The notes: generated by a model from the letters alone, not told the origin. A stretch of 64,000 nt of DNA from Herbaspirillum sp. Sphag64 (GCF_014192645.1 NZ_JACHYE010000003.1:248001-312000); one strand, 5' to 3'. Shown: positions 36,712-46,387, numbered from the stretch's first letter. Made by a program: numbers and translations.

Positions 36712-36897
36712 ATGTATCAGCACAACCCCGACGATCAGTCTTATCACACCAAGGCCGCTTTTGAAAATGGAAGGCTGGTTTGTATCCCTTGCTTGCGCAA
36801 GCACAGTCTGCCCCTGACGTTTACTGGCCCGCTACATTACGCAACTTGTACCATGTGCCACACAAAAGGGTCTGTGGCACAACAGCAGCGTAAATGA
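36712..36897 (+). CDS. small cysteine-rich protein, possible zinc ribbon
   Basis: A 61-residue hypothetical protein. Two cysteine pairs (CIPC and CTMC) with nearby histidines (KHSLPL, CH) are spaced by about 24 residues, which resembles a minimal zinc ribbon. The ATG has only a weak ribosome site. I do not recognise a family. The regular Cys pairs and basic tail favour a real gene over a chance frame, but this is uncertain. Confidence 0.45.
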   Translation: MYQHNPDDQSYHTKAAFENGRLVCIPCLRKHSLPLTFTGPLHYATCTMCHTKGSVAQQQRK

Positions 36898-36927
36898 TCG
36901 TCATTTGCGCGTGAGCTCTAGTCCCAT

Positions 36928-37683
36928 TCATGCCAGCGTAATGTCGATGCCTTCGCTGGCATAGGGTGCCACCAGTTCCGGCGCGCAGCTGTGGTGCACC
37001 ACAATCCGGCTGACTTCCCGTAATGGCACGATTTCAAATGGCGAAGTTTTGTCTAGCTTGTCGGGCGAGGCCAGCACCACGGTTTCTGCTGCGGCCCTGC
37101 TGAATGCACGTTTAACACCAGCTTCGTCAAAGTCCAGTGCCGTCACGCCAGCGCGGGGATGGAGACTGCACACACCCATGAAATACTGATCCGCGCGAAT
37201 GCCGGCAATCTGCTCGAGCGTGCTGCTGCCCATGGCGACCACGGAGTGGCGAAACAGCTTGCCGCCAATGATGATGACTTCAATCTGCGGATGTCCGACC
37301 AGTTCCACCGCAATCGACGGTGAGTGAGTCACTACCGTTGCCTGCAAGTCGTGCGGCAATTGACGCACCATCTGCAGGCAGGTCGTGCCGCCATCGATAC
37401 AAACCACCTGACCAGGCTGCACCAGCGCCGCTGCGGCGCGGCCGATTTCTTCCTTGGCACCTGGCTCAATGCCGTGGCGATCAGCAAACATCACCAGTGG
37501 TGGCGTCAGCGGCAATGCGCCGCCATGGACGCGCCGTAATAATCCTTCTTTTGCCAGTTCCCGCAAATCGCGCCGGATCGTGTCTTCCGACACGCCCAGA
37601 CTCTCGCTAATGCTCTTGGCGACGATACGTCCTTCGCGGCTGAGTAGATCGAGTAAGTGTTTCTTGCGTTGACTGGTGAACAT
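36928..37683 (-). CDS. DeoR-family transcriptional regulator
   Basis: A 251-residue sugar-metabolism type repressor. The DeoR helix-turn-helix is at about 5-58 (VAKSISESLGVSEDTIRRDL then LLRRVHGGA). The C-terminal DeoRC sensor domain (about 75-235) has the phosphosugar-binding pattern VCIDGGTTCLQM and the conserved GGKLFRHS. Such proteins usually respond to a phosphorylated sugar. It is divergent from the NudK-like gene, with a pair of 14-base direct repeats between them that are candidate operators. Confidence 0.88.
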   Translation of the reverse strand: MFTSQRKKHLLDLLSREGRIVAKSISESLGVSEDTIRRDLRELAKEGLLRRVHGGALPLTPPLVMFADRHGIEPGAKEEIGRAAAALVQPGQVVCIDGGTTCLQMVRQLPHDLQATVVTHSPSIAVELVGHPQIEVIIIGGKLFRHSVVAMGSSTLEQIAGIRADQYFMGVCSLHPRAGVTALDFDEAGVKRAFSRAAAETVVLASPDKLDKTSPFEIVPLREVSRIVVHHSCAPELVAPYASEGIDITLA

Positions 37684-37721
37684 GGTACGGCCTGGCTTTC
37701 CTGGTTCAGTACGGAGTTACG

Positions 37722-37820
37722 TGCACGATTTTGCCTGATTATAACAATGTATTTACACGTATTTTCTTGAAATTCGACAAAAAAGCGTGATATTGTTGCT
37801 GTGTTTTGCACGAATTTGCC
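37722..37820. promoter_or_regulatory. paired direct repeats between deoR-type and nudK-type genes
   Basis: TGCACGATTTTGCC (37722-37735) and TGCACGAATTTGCC (37807-37820) differ in one base and lie 85 bases apart, about eight helical turns. A shorter ACGTGCATC follows at about 37845. DeoR-type repressors often bind separated direct repeats, so these are candidate operators controlling both divergent genes. Confidence 0.4.
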
Positions 37821-37873
37821 CATATCGGCAATTTGTGTTGGTTAAACGTGCATCATCACACAGGAGTAGGAAT

Positions 37874-38470
37874 ATGAACAATGACCGCGTACGCATTCGT
37901 CATGTGGAGGTACTGTCGGACGACTGGTATCTGCTGAAAAAAACCACTTTTGATTACCGGCGCGCCGATGGCAGCTGGCAAACCATGAGTCGTGAGACCT
38001 ATGACCGGGGCAATGGCGCGACGATCCTGCTCTACAACCTGACGCGGCGCAGCGTGATACTGGTGCGTCAGTTCCGTTTTCCAACCTATGGTGAGGAGCA
38101 TGATGGCTTTCTGGTGGAAACACCGGCCGGTTTACTCGACAACGCCAGTCCGGAGCGACGGATTCGGGCCGAGGTGGAAGAGGAGACTGGTTACCGGGTT
38201 GGCGCGGTGCGCAAGGTGTTTGAGGTCTACATGAGTCCTGGTTCAGTGACCGAGAAGCTGCATTTTTTTGTTGGTGAATATCAGGTCGATGAACGCGCCA
38301 GCGATGGAGGCGGCAATTGGGAAGAGGGCGAAGACATAGAAGTCATGGAAATACCCATCCAGCAAGCGCTGCTGATGGTGGCGGAAGGAGAGATTGCCGA
38401 TGGTAAGACCATCATGTTGCTGCAGTATGCGCAGTTGCATCTGTTTGGCAAGGCAGCCGGGAATAATTGA
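37874..38470 (+). CDS. nudK: NudK-like Nudix hydrolase (GDP-mannose pyrophosphatase type)
   Basis: A 198-residue Nudix enzyme resembling E. coli NudK along its length (ILLYNLTRRSVILVRQFR, VETPAGLLD, VFEVYMSPGSVTEKLHFF, DIEVMEI, DGKTIMLLQY). NudK hydrolyses GDP-mannose to GMP and mannose 1-phosphate. The Nudix box is degenerate: Ser92 replaces the first glutamate and Ala99 the arginine, while the EVEEETGY core (100-107) is intact. The start at 37874 has an AGGAG site. It is divergent from a DeoR regulator, which suggests control by a sugar phosphate. Confidence 0.88.
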   Translation: MNNDRVRIRHVEVLSDDWYLLKKTTFDYRRADGSWQTMSRETYDRGNGATILLYNLTRRSVILVRQFRFPTYGEEHDGFLVETPAGLLDNASPERRIRAEVEEETGYRVGAVRKVFEVYMSPGSVTEKLHFFVGEYQVDERASDGGGNWEEGEDIEVMEIPIQQALLMVAEGEIADGKTIMLLQYAQLHLFGKAAGNN

Positions 38471-38631
38471 CTGTGCTCAGTGATAGAAAATCTAACAAAA
38501 TACATGGTGCGGAAAAGCTTGATGAAACTTGCTCTTTCCTGCTCTCATAGGAGCTTATACAATCAGCCAGCACCAAGTGTTGGTGATAGCCTCTTACTAT
38601 TTTGTTAGATTTATTTGGATATATCCTGCGC

Positions 38632-39552
38632 ATGCACCGTCTTCCTCCATTGAACTCCCTGCGCAGCTTCGAGGCTGCGGGACGCCTCAAAAGCCTGACC
38701 AAGGCGGCCGATGAACTGTCTGTGACACACAGTGCCGTGGCTCAGCAAATCCATCAGTTGGAGAGTTACCTGGGCCAGAACCTGTTTGACCGTCAGGGGC
38801 GGGCATTGGTCCTGACGCCGCGTGCGCGTCACTTCCTGGTCGATGTATCGGGCTGTTTGTCCCGACTGGCAGCAGCGACAGAGCAGATGCGCGCCAATCC
38901 GGCACGACGTAAGCTGCGGGTCAGTGCCTCGATCTCGTTTGCGCATGGCTGGCTCTTACCGCAGCTCGCAGCGTTCCATGCACGGCATCCAGACATTGAT
39001 GTGGAACTGGTCACCTCGCCCGACTTTGCGGTTGATCAGCTCGATGAGACTTGCGATGCGCTGATCCGTCGTCATCAGCCCAATTTGCGCCGCATCGGCT
39101 TTGTATCAAAGTTGCTGGTACCGAACCGCGCCATACCAGTCTGCTCTCCCGGCTTTCTTGCCTCGCACGCATTACACCAGCCGGGCGACCTTCGGCCAGC
39201 TCGGCTATTACATTTTGCGGGGCTGCCGGAAATGTGGCAATGCTGGTTCCATGCAGCCGGTGTCACCACGAGCGAGACCCTGGCCGGTCCAGTGTATGAC
39301 CACTTTCTGCTCCTGATGCAGGCCGCCGAGAGTGGCATCGGGATCGGTCTGGCCCCCCAGTTTCTGGTTGCGCAGGCTGTGGCGGAAGGGAAACTGCTAC
39401 CGTTATTTCCAGAAGTGATGCTGCAGGGACCACCGTTTTACTGCCTGTATCGTGATACGCCAGATGATGCCGATCTGGAGTTGTTCCTGAACTGGCTGCT
39501 GGAAGCCGGACAAAGCGCACAAGATATCTGCATGGACCAGACCATGGCTTAG
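38632..39552 (+). CDS. LysR-family transcriptional regulator (GcvA-like)
   Basis: A 306-residue regulator with the LysR winged helix at about 5-65 (LNSLRSFEAAGRLKSLTKAA then AVAQQIHQLESYLG) and a periplasmic-binding-like effector domain at about 90-300. The opening PPLNSLRSFEAAGR is typical of the GcvA/AmpR-like group. A TTG 30 bases upstream is a weaker start. It precedes the RND pump genes on the same strand with a 92-base gap, so it may control them and could be partly co-transcribed with them. Confidence 0.88.
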   Translation: MHRLPPLNSLRSFEAAGRLKSLTKAADELSVTHSAVAQQIHQLESYLGQNLFDRQGRALVLTPRARHFLVDVSGCLSRLAAATEQMRANPARRKLRVSASISFAHGWLLPQLAAFHARHPDIDVELVTSPDFAVDQLDETCDALIRRHQPNLRRIGFVSKLLVPNRAIPVCSPGFLASHALHQPGDLRPARLLHFAGLPEMWQCWFHAAGVTTSETLAGPVYDHFLLLMQAAESGIGIGLAPQFLVAQAVAEGKLLPLFPEVMLQGPPFYCLYRDTPDDADLELFLNWLLEAGQSAQDICMDQTMA

Positions 39553-39644
39553 GTCAGAAATGGATAGGAATGGATAGAATGGGCGCTCTGGCAAAAATAA
39601 TGCCGTCACGGTTGAAACCATTTAACCAGTCAATACGGAATTTC

Positions 39645-41156
39645 ATGACGTTATCGAACCTGTTGCAACGTTCACCTGTTTACCTCAGAACGACTGGTGC
39701 TGCGGCGATGCTGCTGGCACTCGGGGCCTGTGCGGTGCAGCCGAGCTATGCGCCACAAGTACTCAAGACACCTGCTGACTGGGACAACCGTCTGCCATCG
39801 GCGCAGGCAAGTGTCGATAGCGATGAGCATAGCAATAGCGCGACAACAGATAACGGGCAGTGGTGGATCCGACTGGGCGATCCGGCCATCGTCAGCCTGA
39901 TCCAGTCAGCCTTTGCTGACAATCCGACGCTGGCACAAGCTGTCGCCCGGATCGATCAGGCCCGTGCGGCGGCCGGGCAGGCCGATGCGCAGCGTCTGCC
40001 CAGCGTCACCGGCAGTGCCAGCCTGAGCCGCGCCAAGACCGAGAACACGCTCGGTGTCGGCAGCTCCACGACCTTGCTGGAAACTTCTCGTACCATCGGT
40101 TCGAATTTCAGTTGGGAGATTGACCTCTGGGGACGTCTGCACGAGTCTGCCAATGCTGCTCAGCGCCGTCTTGACGCGCGTACTGCAGATGCGCAGGCAG
40201 CTCGTCTTTCGCTAGCGGCGCAGGTAGCCAGTACTACGCTGGCATGGCGCGCCTGCGCATTTTCCCTGCAGGTGCGTGATGCCGATATCGCCTCGCGGGA
40301 AACCGAACTGGCGCTGACCCGGCAACGTCGCGCCGTGGGTTATATCGCACCATCGGCCGAGTTCAGTGCCCAGGCCAACCTGGCCAATGCCCGTACAGCA
40401 CGCATCAGCCAGCAGGAGCAATGCACACGGGACGTCGATGCGCTGGTGGCATTGAGCGGGCAGTCTGGCGCGGCGGTCAGGGCCTTGTTGTCGTCTGGTG
40501 TTGGTCGTCAACCACAAGCCGACGCAACGACGCTGCTGACCGATGTCAGCCAGATCATGCCGAGCCCGCCTGCCGTGCAGGCTGAGTTGCCAGCCACTGT
40601 CTTGCGCGAGCATCCCAGTCTGGTCTCGGCGGAGCGACAGGTTGCTGCTGCCTGGTCTGATATCGCCGTTGCCAAGGCACAGCGTCTGCCCGATGTCAGC
40701 CTGAGCGCGGCTCTGTCCGGTCAATGGTTACGGGCGTTTGGGACGAACGTGGCGTTCAATGCCTGGTCGCTGGGACCATCAGTGAGCGTGCCGCTGTTTG
40801 ACGGCGGCGCCGGTGCCGCCAATGTGGATGCGGCCACCGGTCGTTATCGCGAAGCCCTTGCCACTTTGCAGGCCAATCTGCGCACCGTGGTGCAAAACGT
40901 TGAAGATGCTTTGGCCGGGCAGCTTTCTGCTGATCAGCGCGTGATTGCATCGCAGGATGCGGTCGAATCAGCGCAGCGTAGTTACGCAGCTACGTTGGCG
41001 CAATGGCACGCCGGGGCCATCAGTATGTTTGAACTGGAAGATGCTCGCCGCGCACGCCAGACCGCCGAAGAAAACTTTATCGCTGCCAAGCGTGATCAGG
41101 GGCAAGCCTGGGTCAGTTTGATGCTGGCAACGGGGCAGATCGATCATGTCTATTGA
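39645..41156 (+). CDS. RND pump outer-membrane lipoprotein (NodT family)
   Basis: A 503-residue outer-membrane factor with a lipobox (LGAC, Cys29). The landmarks match the NodT branch: WWIRLGDPAIVSLIQSA, FSWEIDLWGRLHES and VPLFDGGAGAANVDAA. It forms the exit duct of the pump made with the next two genes. Unusually, it is first in the operon, ahead of the adaptor and the permease. It starts at 39645 after ACGGAA; an earlier ATG at 39570 would displace the signal sequence. Confidence 0.9.
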   Translation: MTLSNLLQRSPVYLRTTGAAAMLLALGACAVQPSYAPQVLKTPADWDNRLPSAQASVDSDEHSNSATTDNGQWWIRLGDPAIVSLIQSAFADNPTLAQAVARIDQARAAAGQADAQRLPSVTGSASLSRAKTENTLGVGSSTTLLETSRTIGSNFSWEIDLWGRLHESANAAQRRLDARTADAQAARLSLAAQVASTTLAWRACAFSLQVRDADIASRETELALTRQRRAVGYIAPSAEFSAQANLANARTARISQQEQCTRDVDALVALSGQSGAAVRALLSSGVGRQPQADATTLLTDVSQIMPSPPAVQAELPATVLREHPSLVSAERQVAAAWSDIAVAKAQRLPDVSLSAALSGQWLRAFGTNVAFNAWSLGPSVSVPLFDGGAGAANVDAATGRYREALATLQANLRTVVQNVEDALAGQLSADQRVIASQDAVESAQRSYAATLAQWHAGAISMFELEDARRARQTAEENFIAAKRDQGQAWVSLMLATGQIDHVY

Positions 41157-41241
41157 TCGCATCGCGAATTCCAGCAAGAGCAATCAAAAGCCAACAAAAT
41201 CAACAACGCACGCAAAAATTCATCGCCAAGGAAACCGCACA

Positions 41242-42360
41242 ATGAACCTGTCTGAACAAGTGAAGCAGCATGCCAAGGCCAGCGTCCTGATGCTGGTATG
41301 TCTGCTTGCAGCCTGCTCCGGCAAGGACCAGAAAGCCGTTACTATTGCCCCGGCACTGACAGTCACCGTGACGCACCCGATACAAGCCAGCTGGACCGAA
41401 CAGATCAACGCCTCGGGTGCCATTGCGCCCTGGCAGGAAGCTGTGATTGGTAGTCAGATCGGGGGCTATCAGCTCACGCAGGTACGCGTGAATGTGGGTG
41501 ATCATGTTCACAAGGGGCAGGTGTTGGCACGCATGAACAGCGATCTGCTCAAGGCTGAGGAAGTGCAATTGCACGCCTCCTACGAGCAGGCCCAGGCCAA
41601 TGCCAAACGGGCGCTGTCGTTGCAAGCCAGCGGTAGCATCAGCGAACAGGATATTCTGCAAGCGACCACGCTGGTCAAGACCGCACGGGGCCAACTGGAC
41701 TACAAGCAGCTGCAGTTGCGTTATACCGAAGTGATCGCGCCCGATGATGGCATCATCAGTTCACGCACGGCCACAGTTGGTGCAGTGGTCAGCAGTGGTC
41801 AGGAATTATTCCGCATGATTCTCAAAGGCCGGTTGGAGTGGCGTGGCGAGCTCACTGCCGAGCAGTTGGTCCAGATTGCGCCACATCAACAGATCAGTCT
41901 AGCGCTGCCAGGTGGCGCCAGTGCCACAGCGCAGGTCCGGCAACTGGCACCGACACTGGATAGCAATTCACGACTGGGTACGGTGTATGCCGACATCACC
42001 AACGGCGAACAGGCACGTGCCGGCATGTATGCCAATGGCGCGATTATGCTCAAGGCAAGCCCGGCATTGGTGATTCCGGCGCAAAGCATCGTCATTCGTG
42101 ATGGCCGCTCCTATGTACTGACCTTGCATGAGGACGGCAGCAATAAACTGACGCAGGTCGCGGTAACAACCGGACGGCGGCAGGGTAGTCAGATCGAGAT
42201 CGTGAAAGGACTCAGCAGCAAGGATCAGGTGGTGGTCAGCGGGGCCGGTTTCCTCAATGATGGCGATGTCGTGCGCGTGGTGACTGAACCTGTTGCGGTA
42301 CCTGCAGCACCTGTAGTGCCAGTCAAACAGGCGACGCCTTCCTTGCGGGAGCCCGCATGA
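41242..42360 (+). CDS. RND pump periplasmic adaptor lipoprotein
   Basis: A 372-residue membrane fusion protein with a lipobox (LAAC, Cys25). A lipoyl half starts with VGDHVHKGQVLARM, a short coiled-coil hairpin follows, and the second lipoyl half (YTEVIAPDDGIISSRTATVG) leads to the beta-barrel and membrane-proximal domains. An AAGGAAA site eight bases before the ATG at 41242 decides the start over a frame open from 41146. It overlaps the permease gene by four bases. Confidence 0.9.
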   Translation: MNLSEQVKQHAKASVLMLVCLLAACSGKDQKAVTIAPALTVTVTHPIQASWTEQINASGAIAPWQEAVIGSQIGGYQLTQVRVNVGDHVHKGQVLARMNSDLLKAEEVQLHASYEQAQANAKRALSLQASGSISEQDILQATTLVKTARGQLDYKQLQLRYTEVIAPDDGIISSRTATVGAVVSSGQELFRMILKGRLEWRGELTAEQLVQIAPHQQISLALPGGASATAQVRQLAPTLDSNSRLGTVYADITNGEQARAGMYANGAIMLKASPALVIPAQSIVIRDGRSYVLTLHEDGSNKLTQVAVTTGRRQGSQIEIVKGLSSKDQVVVSGAGFLNDGDVVRVVTEPVAVPAAPVVPVKQATPSLREPA

Positions 42361-45300
42361 ACTTTGCCACCTGGTCGATCCGTAACCCGATTCCGGCGAT
42401 TCTGCTGTTTGCCCTCCTGACTGTCGCGGGAGTGATGGGTTTTCACAAGCTGCCGATCCAGAACCTGCCCGATATCGATCTGCCCACCGTCAACGTTACA
42501 CTGACCCAACCCGGCGCGGCACCGGCCCAGCTGGAGACAGAAGTCGCCCGGCGTGTCGAGAATTCGCTGGCAACCGTTGCCGGTCTCAAGCATCTCTATA
42601 CCTCCATCACTGATGGACAGGTAGTAATTACGGCCGAATTCGTATTGGAGAAAAACCTCTCCGATGCCCTGATCGATACCAAGAATGCGGTCGATAGTGT
42701 GCGCTCGCAGTTACCCGCCGACTTGCAGCAGCCAACCGTTGCTGCAGTCACTGTCGGCGGTGAGCCAGTAGTTGTCTATGCCATCGGTGCCACCAACATG
42801 GACGAAGAAGCGCTGTCCTGGTATGTCGACGATAGTGTTGGGAAATATATCCTGGCGGTGCCGGGCGTAGGCCGCCTCGACCGGATTGGCGGGCTGACAC
42901 GACAGGTCAGGGTTGCAGCTGACCCGGTGGGCATGGCAGCATTGGGCGTGACCGCCGTCGATCTCTCGCAGGCGCTACGCAACATGCAGCAGGAATCATC
43001 CGGCGGACGCGGGCAGTTCGGACAGGAGGAGCAATACGCGCGGGTCGTCTCTACCGTACGGCAAGCAAGCGAACTGGCAGCGTTTCCGCTGACGCTGGCC
43101 AATGGTCGCAAGATAAGGCTGGATCAGGTCGCGACGATCAGCGACGCCAGTGCCGAGCGCACCCAGATTGCCCTGCTCGATGGCAAGCCAGTCGTCGGTT
43201 TCAAGGTGTTTCGCGCCAAAGGCTATGACGAGACCGAGATCGAGAAGCACGTCAGTAGCGCGTTGGCGCATCTGCAGGCCAGCAACCCTGCACTCAGTTT
43301 TACCCGTATTTCAGGTTCGGTTGGTTATACCCGCGAGCAGTATCAAGGCTCTCTGGATATGCTCTATGAAGGCTCGATTCTGGCAGTGCTGGTGGTGTGG
43401 TGGTTCTTGCGCGACTGGCGCGCGACGGTAGTCGCAGCATCGGCGTTACCGTTGTCGATTCTGCCGGCCTTTGCCGCGATGGCCTGGTTTGGTTTTTCGC
43501 TCAATACGCTGACCTTGCTGGCGCTAGCGGTGATCGTCGGGATTCTGGTGGACGATGCGATTGTGGAAATCGAAAACATCGAACGTCATGCCCACATGGG
43601 CAAGCCCATCCGCGAGGCTGCCGGCGATGCCGTCACCGAGATTGCACTTGCGGTGATCGCGACCACCATGACACTGGTAGCCGTATTTTTACCGACCGCA
43701 TTGATGAGCGGCGTCCCCGGCTTGTTCTTCAAGGAGTTCGGATGGACTGCCGTGATCGCCGTATTGGCATCCTTGCTGGTGGCGCGGATTCTGACACCAA
43801 TGATGGCCGCCTATCTGCTCAAGAGCAAGCCGGCGGCAAGCCACGCGCAGGAAGACGGCAAGCTCATGCGCAACTACCTGCATGCGGTACGCTGGTGCCT
43901 GCATCATCGCAAGACCACGATGCTCGCCGCAACACTGTTCTTCATTGGCTCGCTGGCGCTGACGCCATTGATTCCCAGTGGCTTGATTCCGCCGGCTGAC
44001 CGCGGGTATACCACAGTCAACGTCGAGTTGCCCCCCGGTAGTTCGATCAATGACACACTGCATGTCGCCGAAGCAGCACGTAGCGCATTGGCGAGCGTGA
44101 AGGGCATCGACAACGTGTTCACGACAGTTGGTGCGGCACAGGTCGTCGGAGGCGGACAGGTAGCTGCCGGCGAAGTGCGCAATGCCTCGCTCACGCTGTC
44201 ACTGGTAGACCGCAAGCAGCGACAAATCCAGGGCAAGATCGAAAGCGCAGTGCGGCAGGCGCTACAGCAGGTGCCGGGCGCACGCTTCACGATGGGCGTC
44301 GGTGGTCCGGGCGAAAAGATGATGCTGATCCTCTCCAGCGATGATGACAATGCGCTGAAGGTCTCCGCACAGGCACTGGAGCGCCAGTTGCGGGGTGTCG
44401 GAAGTCTCTCCAATATTACCTCCAGCGCCAGTCTGGAACGTCCCGAGATCATGGTGCGTCCGGATTTGCAGCGCGCCAGTGAGCTTGGCGTGTCCACTGC
44501 CGCGATTGGTCAGGTGGTGCGCATCGCGACCGCCGGTGACTTTACGACCAATCTGGCCAAGCTCAATCTGGACAATCGGCAGGTCGACATCAATGTCAGC
44601 ATGCCGGATGCCGATCGCCAGAACCTGAGTACCTTCGCCAATTTGCGGGTTCCTGGTCGCAACGGGCTGGTGCCGCTATCGTCGGTGGCGACCTTGTCGG
44701 TCGAAAGCGGGCCCTCCAAGATTGGTCGCTATGATCGCCGTCGCTATGTCACCGTCAATGCCGATCTGAACGGTATGCCGCTGGGTGAGGCGCTGGCAGC
44801 AGCCCGCACGCTGCCAGCGGTCAAGCAAATGCCGTCCAGCGTCAGACTGATCCAGACGGGTGACGCCGAAATTGCCGCCGAGCTGGGTCAAGGTTTTGCG
44901 ATGGCGATCGTGATCGGCATCCTGTGTGTGTATTGCGTGCTGGTTTTGCTGTTCCATGACTTCCTGCAGCCCATCACGATTTTGTCAGCGATTCCCTTGT
45001 CCTTGGGTGGTGCGTTCGTAGCGCTGTTGATGGCGCGCAGCGAGCTGGATATTCCCTCCATGATCGGGCTGGTCATGCTGATGGGTATCGTGACCAAGAA
45101 CTCGATCCTGCTGGTGGAATATGCCATTGTGGGCCGCCGAGATCGTGGTCTGTCCGTATTTGATGCCTTGGTTGATGCCTGCCACAAGCGCGCTAGACCG
45201 ATCGTCATGACCACAGTCGCCATGATTGCTGGTATGGCGCCAATTGCACTTGGATTGGGGGCCGATGCCAGCTTCCGCCAACCAATGGCAGTTGCCGTCA

Positions 45301-45452
45301 TTGGTGGCCTCTTGACCTCAACTGCACTGAGCCTGCTTGTGGTGCCGGTGGTGTACACCTATGTGGACGGCTTTGAAGGTTGGTGCAAGCGTCTGTTTGG
45401 CAAAAGGAGTGCCGACGTCAGTAAGCTGCGCGTGCTGAGCCATGACAATTGA
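42357..45452 (+). CDS. RND efflux permease (HAE1/AcrB type)
   Basis: A 1031-residue proton-driven trimeric pump of the inner membrane with 12 helices and two large periplasmic loops. The first helix follows the typical FATWSIRNPIPAILLFALL. The proton-relay aspartate pair lies in GILVDDAIVEIENIERH, and later landmarks include LMGIVTKNSILLVEYA and MTTVAMIAGMAPIALGLG. With the adaptor and outer-membrane factor it makes a complete tripartite drug or solute exporter. The substrate cannot be read from the sequence. Confidence 0.93.
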   Translation: MNFATWSIRNPIPAILLFALLTVAGVMGFHKLPIQNLPDIDLPTVNVTLTQPGAAPAQLETEVARRVENSLATVAGLKHLYTSITDGQVVITAEFVLEKNLSDALIDTKNAVDSVRSQLPADLQQPTVAAVTVGGEPVVVYAIGATNMDEEALSWYVDDSVGKYILAVPGVGRLDRIGGLTRQVRVAADPVGMAALGVTAVDLSQALRNMQQESSGGRGQFGQEEQYARVVSTVRQASELAAFPLTLANGRKIRLDQVATISDASAERTQIALLDGKPVVGFKVFRAKGYDETEIEKHVSSALAHLQASNPALSFTRISGSVGYTREQYQGSLDMLYEGSILAVLVVWWFLRDWRATVVAASALPLSILPAFAAMAWFGFSLNTLTLLALAVIVGILVDDAIVEIENIERHAHMGKPIREAAGDAVTEIALAVIATTMTLVAVFLPTALMSGVPGLFFKEFGWTAVIAVLASLLVARILTPMMAAYLLKSKPAASHAQEDGKLMRNYLHAVRWCLHHRKTTMLAATLFFIGSLALTPLIPSGLIPPADRGYTTVNVELPPGSSINDTLHVAEAARSALASVKGIDNVFTTVGAAQVVGGGQVAAGEVRNASLTLSLVDRKQRQIQGKIESAVRQALQQVPGARFTMGVGGPGEKMMLILSSDDDNALKVSAQALERQLRGVGSLSNITSSASLERPEIMVRPDLQRASELGVSTAAIGQVVRIATAGDFTTNLAKLNLDNRQVDINVSMPDADRQNLSTFANLRVPGRNGLVPLSSVATLSVESGPSKIGRYDRRRYVTVNADLNGMPLGEALAAARTLPAVKQMPSSVRLIQTGDAEIAAELGQGFAMAIVIGILCVYCVLVLLFHDFLQPITILSAIPLSLGGAFVALLMARSELDIPSMIGLVMLMGIVTKNSILLVEYAIVGRRDRGLSVFDALVDACHKRARPIVMTTVAMIAGMAPIALGLGADASFRQPMAVAVIGGLLTSTALSLLVVPVVYTYVDGFEGWCKRLFGKRSADVSKLRVLSHDN

Positions 45453-45484
45453 TGCGCTCAGCGACTTGCTGCGCGTGTCTGGCG

Positions 45485-45919
45485 CTAACGCTTGAGCGCG
45501 AGCAGCAACACACCACCAGCAATCATGGCAATCCCGGACCATTCGCGCAACGATGGTCGTTCGCCTAGGAAAGCCACTGCAAACACGGCGACGAAAACAA
45601 TGCTCAGCTTGTCGACCGGCGCTACCTTGAAGGCTTCGCCGATCTTCAGTGCACGGAAGTAGCAAACCCAGGAGGCACCCGTCGCAAGGCCTGACAACAC
45701 CAGGAACAGCCATGTTTTGCCACTCAATGCCAGCGGATTGGTCCATTTGCCAGTGGTAACCACGAACAGCGATAGCACCACAATGATGATGGCGGTGCGG
45801 ATCAGCGTTGCCAGATCAGAATTGACACCCTGAATCCCGATTTTGGCAAAAATGGCAGTCAGTGCGGCAAAGACAGCGGACAGTAATGCCCAGTAAAACC
45901 AGCTATTGGAGCTTGCCAT
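45485..45919 (-). CDS. EamA-family half-size transporter
   Basis: A 144-residue membrane protein with five predicted helices, one EamA/DMT repeat only, so it would work as a dimer. The conserved GWVCYFRALKIGEA-like segment reads SWVCYFRALKIGEA here, then APVDKLSIVFV and LGERPSLREWSGIAMI. It is last in the arsR-arsB-arsC-EamA order, 36 bases after arsC, which suggests co-transcription. A link to arsenic is only positional. Confidence 0.8.
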   Translation of the reverse strand: MASSNSWFYWALLSAVFAALTAIFAKIGIQGVNSDLATLIRTAIIIVVLSLFVVTTGKWTNPLALSGKTWLFLVLSGLATGASWVCYFRALKIGEAFKVAPVDKLSIVFVAVFAVAFLGERPSLREWSGIAMIAGGVLLLALKR

Positions 45920-45955
45920 GGTGATCCTCTTGTCGGGTGTTGGTGACAGGTTGAC

Positions 45956-46387
45956 TTATTTGCCTGCAATAACGCGCTGCCCCTGTGCATCGATGACAAC
46001 TTCGCCATCTTCCTTGGTGAAGGCGCCTTGCTGTGGCGTCGGCAGAATGTCGAGCACAAGCTCGGAAGGACGACAAAGGCGTGTTCCCAGTGGCGTCACG
46101 ACAAATGGCCTGTTGATCAGTATTGGATGGGCAAGCATTGCATCGAGCAGTGCCTCCTCGCTCAGGGTTGGATTCTCCAGTCCGAGCTCGGCATGCAGCT
46201 TTTCCTTGGCACGGATTGCCGCACGGGTAGTGAGCCCGGCGGCTATTATCATTTGCACCAGGTTCTCGCGGGTTGGTGGGTTTTGCAGGTAATCGATGAT
46301 CACAGGCTCGGTACCACTGTTGCGGATCAATGCGAGGGTGTTGCGGGAGGTACCGCAGCGGGTGTTGTGGTAAATCGTGATGGTCAT
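45956..46387 (-). CDS. arsC: arsenate reductase, glutaredoxin type
   Basis: A 143-residue ArsC of the E. coli plasmid R773 kind. The catalytic cysteine is Cys11 in YHNTRCGTSRNTL, and the arginines that hold arsenate are in NRPFVVTPLGTRLCRPSE. It reduces arsenate to arsenite with glutathione and glutaredoxin, and the ArsB product of the gene upstream then exports arsenite. It is the third gene of the ars operon. Confidence 0.95.
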   Translation of the reverse strand: MTITIYHNTRCGTSRNTLALIRNSGTEPVIIDYLQNPPTRENLVQMIIAAGLTTRAAIRAKEKLHAELGLENPTLSEEALLDAMLAHPILINRPFVVTPLGTRLCRPSELVLDILPTPQQGAFTKEDGEVVIDAQGQRVIAGK

